Source: Cichorium intybus
Lineage: Eukaryota; Streptophyta; Magnoliopsida; Asterales; Asteraceae
Assembly (NCBI GenBank): GCA_023525715.1
Contig: CM042010.1
Coordinates: 157,079,907 to 157,143,906, forward strand
Length of the DNA stretch: 64,000 nucleotides
Reading direction: 5' to 3'
Shown: positions 59,627 through 64,000 of the stretch, piece after piece
Layout: every line of letters starts with the position of its first letter
Position numbering within the stretch: position 1 is the stretch's first letter
The notes under the pieces: generated by a model
Databases searched by the model: none
The model's input: only the letters and a program-made list of their open reading frames with translations
What the model was told of the DNA's origin: nothing
Program-made: the position numbers and the translations under genes

Positions 59627-62600
59627 ATGGCACCAAACAACACACACTCGGCTCCTAACAAAACCTCACTACGGTCTCTCCTTGAAGGAGAAAAACTTAA
59701 CCATACCAACTTCTTGGATTGGCACCGTAGTGTGAGAATTGTTCTCAAACAAGAAAAGAAAGAATATGTTCTCAATGAACTACTTCCAGAAGAGCCCCCT
59801 GCCATTCCTAAGCCCGCACACGATGCATGGCTTAAAAAGATGGATGATTCCATCGATGCATCATGCCTCATGTTGGCAACCATGATTCCTGACCATCAGA
59901 AGGATTTGGAGAATCATTCAGCCTATGACATGATTCATCAACTAAAGGAAATGTTCCAACAACTTGCAAGAACGGAAAGGTTCGAAACTGTTCGGGCTTT
60001 CCATGCTTGCAAGATGGAGGATGGGCAGTCGGCAAGCTCTTATGTGCTCAAAATGAAGAGTCACATTGATCATTTGGCACGTCTTGGAGTTGTGATGCCC
60101 GAAGAGCTAGCAACGGATATGATCCTTAACTCCTTGACAAAGTCCTTTGATCCTTTTGTCATGAATTTTAACATGAATGGTTTCAACAAGACTATCCCGG
60201 AATTACATGGGATGCTAATTACCGCGGAAAAGAATCTGCCTAAGAAAACCACTCAAGTTCTCATGATCAAGGAAGGTGGCACAAAGAGAACTAGACCAGA
60301 ACACCCCACCAACTCCAAGGGCAAGGGGAAAGCAAAAGCTTTCAAAGGAAAGGGCAAGAAAGTTGTCCAATCATCCCGTCCGCCCAAGAAGAAGGCAAAA
60401 GTTGCCAAAGAAGACGCGTGCTTCGAATGTGGCAAGGTTGGGCATTGGAAGAGAAATTGCCCTACCTATCTTGCGGAGTTGAAGAAGAAAAATGCCGGTG
60501 AAGGCACTTCAGGTATCTATGTGATAGACCTAGAACTTTATAATTTATCTCCTAACACATGGGTATTTGATACTGGTTGTGGAACTCACATATGTAATAT
60601 GTTGCAGGGGTTCAAAAGGAGTAGGCAACTGAAGGCAAATGAGGTAGTACTTCGGGTTGGAAACAATGCAAGGGTTGCGGTGGATTCAATTGGAAGTTTT
60701 AATTTATTACTACCTAATGGCTTGTGTGTAACATTGTTGAATGTTTATTATGTTCCTAGCTTGACTAGGAATATTATTTCGGTTGCTAAATTAAGACAAT
60801 GTGGATTTGATCTTTCCTTTAATAATGATGATATTTGTGTTTACAAAAATAATGTATTCTATTTTGAGGCTAGGCCTTTAAATGGAATTTATGAAGTAAA
60901 CCTTGATGAAAAGACTAACAATGGCTCTTTATACCACACTTTCACCAAGAAACCCAAATTTGATTTGAGTCAAACCTATCTATGGCATTGTCGCCTTGGG
61001 CATATAAACAAGAATCGCATATCCCAACTTCAAAAGAGTGGACTTTTGAAGGCAAATGAGAATGACTCATTTGATATATGTGAATCTTGTTTACATGGCA
61101 AGATGACTAAAGCTCCTTTCTCCGGAACCAATGAGAGAGCAAAGGACTTGTTAGGAATCATACATACGGATGTATGTGGTCCTTTCAAGCCAATGACTAG
61201 ATATGGTGAAAGATATTTCATCACCTTCACTGACGACTTTAGTCGTTTTGGATATGTTTATTTAATTAAACATAAACATGAGGCGTTTGAAATGTTCAAA
61301 ACGTTTCAAAGTGAAGTGGAAAATCAACTCAACAAAACAATTAAAGTTCTTCGTTCTGATAGAGGAGGTGAGTACTTAAGTACAAACTTTATGGATCATC
61401 TTAAGACTTGTGGAATTGTTTCACAACTTACTCCACCTGGAACACCACAACATAATGGTGTGTCTGAGAGGCGGAACCGAACACTATTGGATATGGTTCG
61501 ATCCATGATGAGTAGAAGTACTCTACCTTTATCATTTTGGGGTTATGCTTTACAAACAGCTGCTCGTCTCCTAAATATGGCACCTACTAAAAAGGTGGAT
61601 AAAACGCCTTATGAGATATGGCATGGAAGGGTTCCATCTTTATCCTATCTCAAGGTATGGGGTTGTGAAGCTTATGTTAGACAAGAAGCTTCAAACAAAT
61701 TAGAACCCCGTTCAACTAAATGTATCTTTGTAGGGTATCCGAAAGATTGTCTTGGATACTATTTCTACAATCCCATCGAGAATAAGATATTTATTTCTCG
61801 AAAAGCTGAATTCCTAGAAAACAAGTTTCTGACGGAAGAGGCTAGTGGGAGGTTTGTGGAACTTGAGGAACTTCAGGAACCACAACCTGATACACAAGAA
61901 GTTGAATCTAGCATTCAACAAGAAATTGTTGAACCTGAACAAACGGTTGATCAGGAACAAATTGTAACACAAGGTGTTCGCAAATCTGGTAGGGTTCGAA
62001 TTGAACCAGAAAGGTATGGTTACCTTTTGATGGAAGAGGAATGTTATACGATAGATTCTGATGAACCCGTCAACTATCAGAGTGCAATATCAGATCCTGA
62101 ATCTGATAAATGGCTTGAGGCCATGAACACTGAGATGCAATCCATGCACGATAATCAAGTTTGGAACTTGGTTAATCTTCCCACCAATTGTAAGACTGTT
62201 GGGAACAAATGGGTTTTCAAGAAGAAAATCGACGTGGATGGAAATGTTCACACTTTTAAGGCTAGACTTGTCGCTAAAGGATACTCACAGACTCATGGTA
62301 TTGACTATGATGAGACCTTTTCTCCAGTGGCAATGATCAAGTCGATTAGGATACTTTTTGCCATAGCCGCGTACTATGATTATGAGATATGGCAAATGGA
62401 TGTCAAGACCGCTTTCCTTAATGGATACTTATTGGAAGATGTCTATATGGATCAACCTGAAGGTTTTGTCGATCCCAAGCATCCAAACAAAGTGTGCAAG
62501 CTTAAAAGATCTATCTATGGATTAAAGCAAGCGTCTCGAACATGGAACATCCGTTTTGATGAAAAGATTACGAGTTTTGGATTCATCAAAAATGAGGATG

Positions 62601-63646
62601 ACTCCTGTGTTTACAAGAAAGCTAGTGGGAGCATTGTCATAATCCTAGTATTGTATGTAGATGACATACTTTTATTTGGAAATGACGTCCCAACCTTAAA
62701 AGGTGTCAAAGCGTTCCTTGAGAGTTTTTTCTCAATGAAGGATCTAGGGGAAGCTGCTTATGTATTAGGCATAAAGATCTATAGAGATAGATCTAAGAGA
62801 CTTATTGGTCTTAGCCAAAGTGTATATATTGATAAAATCTTGAAAAGGTTCAAGATGCAAGACTCCAAAAGAGGATTCTTGCCAATGCCTCATGGCACCA
62901 TCCTAAGCAAGTCTCAGTGCCCAAACTCTAGGACTGAACTTGAAAGGATGAAACATGTCCCATATGCTTCGGCAATTGGGTCCATCATGTATGCCATGTT
63001 ATGCACTAGGCCCGACGTCTCATGTGCCTTAAGTATGACTAGTAGGTATCAACAGAACCCAGGTGAAGCACACTGGACTGCTGTAAAGAACATTCTTAAG
63101 TACTTGAGAAGAACTAAAGATATGTTCTTAGTTTACGGCGGTTTGGAAGAAAGCTTAAAGGTAAAGGGTTACACTGACGCAAGCTTCCAAACAGATAGGG
63201 ATGATTCGAAATCTCAATCTGGGTATGTCTTTATTTTAAATGGAGGAGCCGTGTCTTGGAAGAGTTCCAAACAAGAAGTGATTGCACAATCCACTACAGA
63301 ATCAGAATATGTTGCTGCTTCAGAAGCTGCTCAAGAAGCTGTCTGGATGAGAAAGTTCATAGAAGATTTAGGGGTTGTTCCTTCCATTCGGGACCCTATA
63401 GAAATCTTCTGTGACAATCTAGGTGCTATAGCTCAAGCAAAGGAACCTAGATTGCATCAAAAAACCAAACACATTCACCGAAGGTATAACTACATTAGAC
63501 ATGAAGTTAAGAATGGTGAAATCAGTATTCACAAGGTTCATACAGATCAAAATTTGGCAGACCCATTCACGAAACCTTTACCCCAAACTAAGCATGAAAG
63601 TCATGCTAAGGGTATAGGACTCCGTTTTTCTAATGAATGGATTTGA
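59627..63646 (+). CDS. gag-pol polyprotein of the Angela/BARE-like copia element
   Basis: An uninterrupted frame of 1339 residues. It starts MAPNNTHSAPNKTSLRSLL, followed by gag with WHRSVRIVL-type sequence. A CCHC knuckle lies at C265-C278 (CFECGKVGHWKRNC), after a very Lys-rich stretch (226-260). Aspartic protease FDTGCGTH has D315, and the pre-integrase motif HCRLGH starts at H454. Integrase has D515, D578 and E614 (35 residues between the last two), reverse transcriptase YVDD is at 1010-1013, and RNase H has D1184, E1225 and D1263. Words such as LRSDRGGEYLS and YVRQEASNKLEPRSTKCIFV fit the Angela/BARE lineage. All key residues are present; the element may be active. The start follows TTTTGTAG with no closer in-frame ATG. 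Confidence 0.95.
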   Translation: MAPNNTHSAPNKTSLRSLLEGEKLNHTNFLDWHRSVRIVLKQEKKEYVLNELLPEEPPAIPKPAHDAWLKKMDDSIDASCLMLATMIPDHQKDLENHSAYDMIHQLKEMFQQLARTERFETVRAFHACKMEDGQSASSYVLKMKSHIDHLARLGVVMPEELATDMILNSLTKSFDPFVMNFNMNGFNKTIPELHGMLITAEKNLPKKTTQVLMIKEGGTKRTRPEHPTNSKGKGKAKAFKGKGKKVVQSSRPPKKKAKVAKEDACFECGKVGHWKRNCPTYLAELKKKNAGEGTSGIYVIDLELYNLSPNTWVFDTGCGTHICNMLQGFKRSRQLKANEVVLRVGNNARVAVDSIGSFNLLLPNGLCVTLLNVYYVPSLTRNIISVAKLRQCGFDLSFNNDDICVYKNNVFYFEARPLNGIYEVNLDEKTNNGSLYHTFTKKPKFDLSQTYLWHCRLGHINKNRISQLQKSGLLKANENDSFDICESCLHGKMTKAPFSGTNERAKDLLGIIHTDVCGPFKPMTRYGERYFITFTDDFSRFGYVYLIKHKHEAFEMFKTFQSEVENQLNKTIKVLRSDRGGEYLSTNFMDHLKTCGIVSQLTPPGTPQHNGVSERRNRTLLDMVRSMMSRSTLPLSFWGYALQTAARLLNMAPTKKVDKTPYEIWHGRVPSLSYLKVWGCEAYVRQEASNKLEPRSTKCIFVGYPKDCLGYYFYNPIENKIFISRKAEFLENKFLTEEASGRFVELEELQEPQPDTQEVESSIQQEIVEPEQTVDQEQIVTQGVRKSGRVRIEPERYGYLLMEEECYTIDSDEPVNYQSAISDPESDKWLEAMNTEMQSMHDNQVWNLVNLPTNCKTVGNKWVFKKKIDVDGNVHTFKARLVAKGYSQTHGIDYDETFSPVAMIKSIRILFAIAAYYDYEIWQMDVKTAFLNGYLLEDVYMDQPEGFVDPKHPNKVCKLKRSIYGLKQASRTWNIRFDEKITSFGFIKNEDDSCVYKKASGSIVIILVLYVDDILLFGNDVPTLKGVKAFLESFFSMKDLGEAAYVLGIKIYRDRSKRLIGLSQSVYIDKILKRFKMQDSKRGFLPMPHGTILSKSQCPNSRTELERMKHVPYASAIGSIMYAMLCTRPDVSCALSMTSRYQQNPGEAHWTAVKNILKYLRRTKDMFLVYGGLEESLKVKGYTDASFQTDRDDSKSQSGYVFILNGGAVSWKSSKQEVIAQSTTESEYVAASEAAQEAVWMRKFIEDLGVVPSIRDPIEIFCDNLGAIAQAKEPRLHQKTKHIHRRYNYIRHEVKNGEISIHKVHTDQNLADPFTKPLPQTKHESHAKGIGLRFSNEWI

Positions 63647-64000
63647 TTTGTGTTTAATGTTTTATGAATATGAACTTATGTAAACGACAAGAATTATGTA
63701 ATATTTGTGACGTGAGGTTTCATTCATAATTATTGTGTTTTATTAGCATGTTTAATCCTTGAATAATTTAGTTATTCTAAACGTCCATAGTCGATCATAG
63801 TTGTGGGAGCAATTATGAAGTAAGACTAATATGAATTGGATTGGTTGACTTTTATGGGTAAAAGTAGCAAAAGGTTGCAACCAAATTCATAGGTACTTGT
63901 CAGTGAACAAGTATTGGACTTGACCCGTTTCAAGATCACTCCATGGATCATCATCATAAGTGATTCTTGAATAAAGGTATTATCATTGTATCCTTAGACC
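63647..64000 (+). other. 3' untranslated part of the Angela-like element
   Basis: No coding. The polypurine tract and 3' LTR are not reached. Confidence 0.6.

Larger units (their letters stand above)
56629..64000 (+). mobile_element. Ty1/copia LTR retrotransposon, Angela/BARE-like, 3' end beyond window
   Basis: Probable 5' LTR 56629-57714, primer site, a 1.9-kb leader, an intact polyprotein and at least 350 bp of 3' untranslated DNA. The 3' LTR lies outside the window, so the LTR start and target duplication cannot be verified. It is inserted in the probable gypsy LTR. Confidence 0.88.

Noticed and set aside
60253..61230. Minus-strand and +2 frames inside the second polyprotein
   Set aside because: Shadows of the intact gag-pol gene.

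Overview
This window looks like repeat-rich nuclear DNA from a flowering plant, most likely a eudicot. The evidence is GT-AG introns, a plant-type histone H2A.Z gene, a plant 3-ketoacyl-CoA synthase (fatty acid elongase) gene, several Ty1/copia retrotransposons with methionine-tRNA primer sites, and very abundant (TA)n microsatellites. The overall repeat style would fit Asteraceae (lettuce-like), but that is an impression and no sequence here proves it. No prokaryotic, organellar or viral gene cluster is seen.

Layout. 1-2.1 kb is AT-rich intergenic DNA. 2.1-11.6 kb is the most unusual part: five different terminal-inverted-repeat (TIR) elements (here A to E) lie end to end, and the only DNA between them is a (TA)n array. 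Two carry pieces of host genes: A has the last coding segment of a serine carboxypeptidase-like gene, and D has two exons and the intron between them from a TIR1/AFB auxin-receptor F-box gene. B is almost a perfect hairpin along its whole length. 13.7-18.9 kb is a complete, young, apparently intact Tork/Tnt1-like copia element with a perfect 5-bp target duplication. 21.9-25.1 kb is a large foldback element with tandem-repeat arms. It is followed by a probable CACTA 3' end (to 26.04 kb).

The two ordinary genes are the KCS gene (26.4-31.6 kb, two exons, a 3.8-kb intron holding a sixth (TA)n-flanked TIR element) and the H2A.Z gene (about 35.0-36.8 kb, two coding exons plus a probable leader intron). 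They are unrelated in function and both read on the + strand.

37.5-40.8 kb is a decayed copia polyprotein on the minus strand. 41.85-49.59 kb is a non-autonomous copia-type LTR element whose 3' repeat runs past the primer-binding site into a second leader, as expected after unequal recombination. 49.6-55.6 kb is gene-poor DNA with many short tandem duplications. 55.6-64 kb is nested: a fragment of the preceding LTR family, then a probable gypsy-type LTR, then an Angela/BARE-like copia element with an intact 1339-residue polyprotein; its 3' LTR lies beyond the window.

The best candidate for something undescribed is the chain of (TA)n-bounded TIR elements. They appear to belong to a microsatellite-targeting class that builds new TA targets as it inserts, and that captures host gene segments. 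All calls come from reading the sequence; no searches were run.
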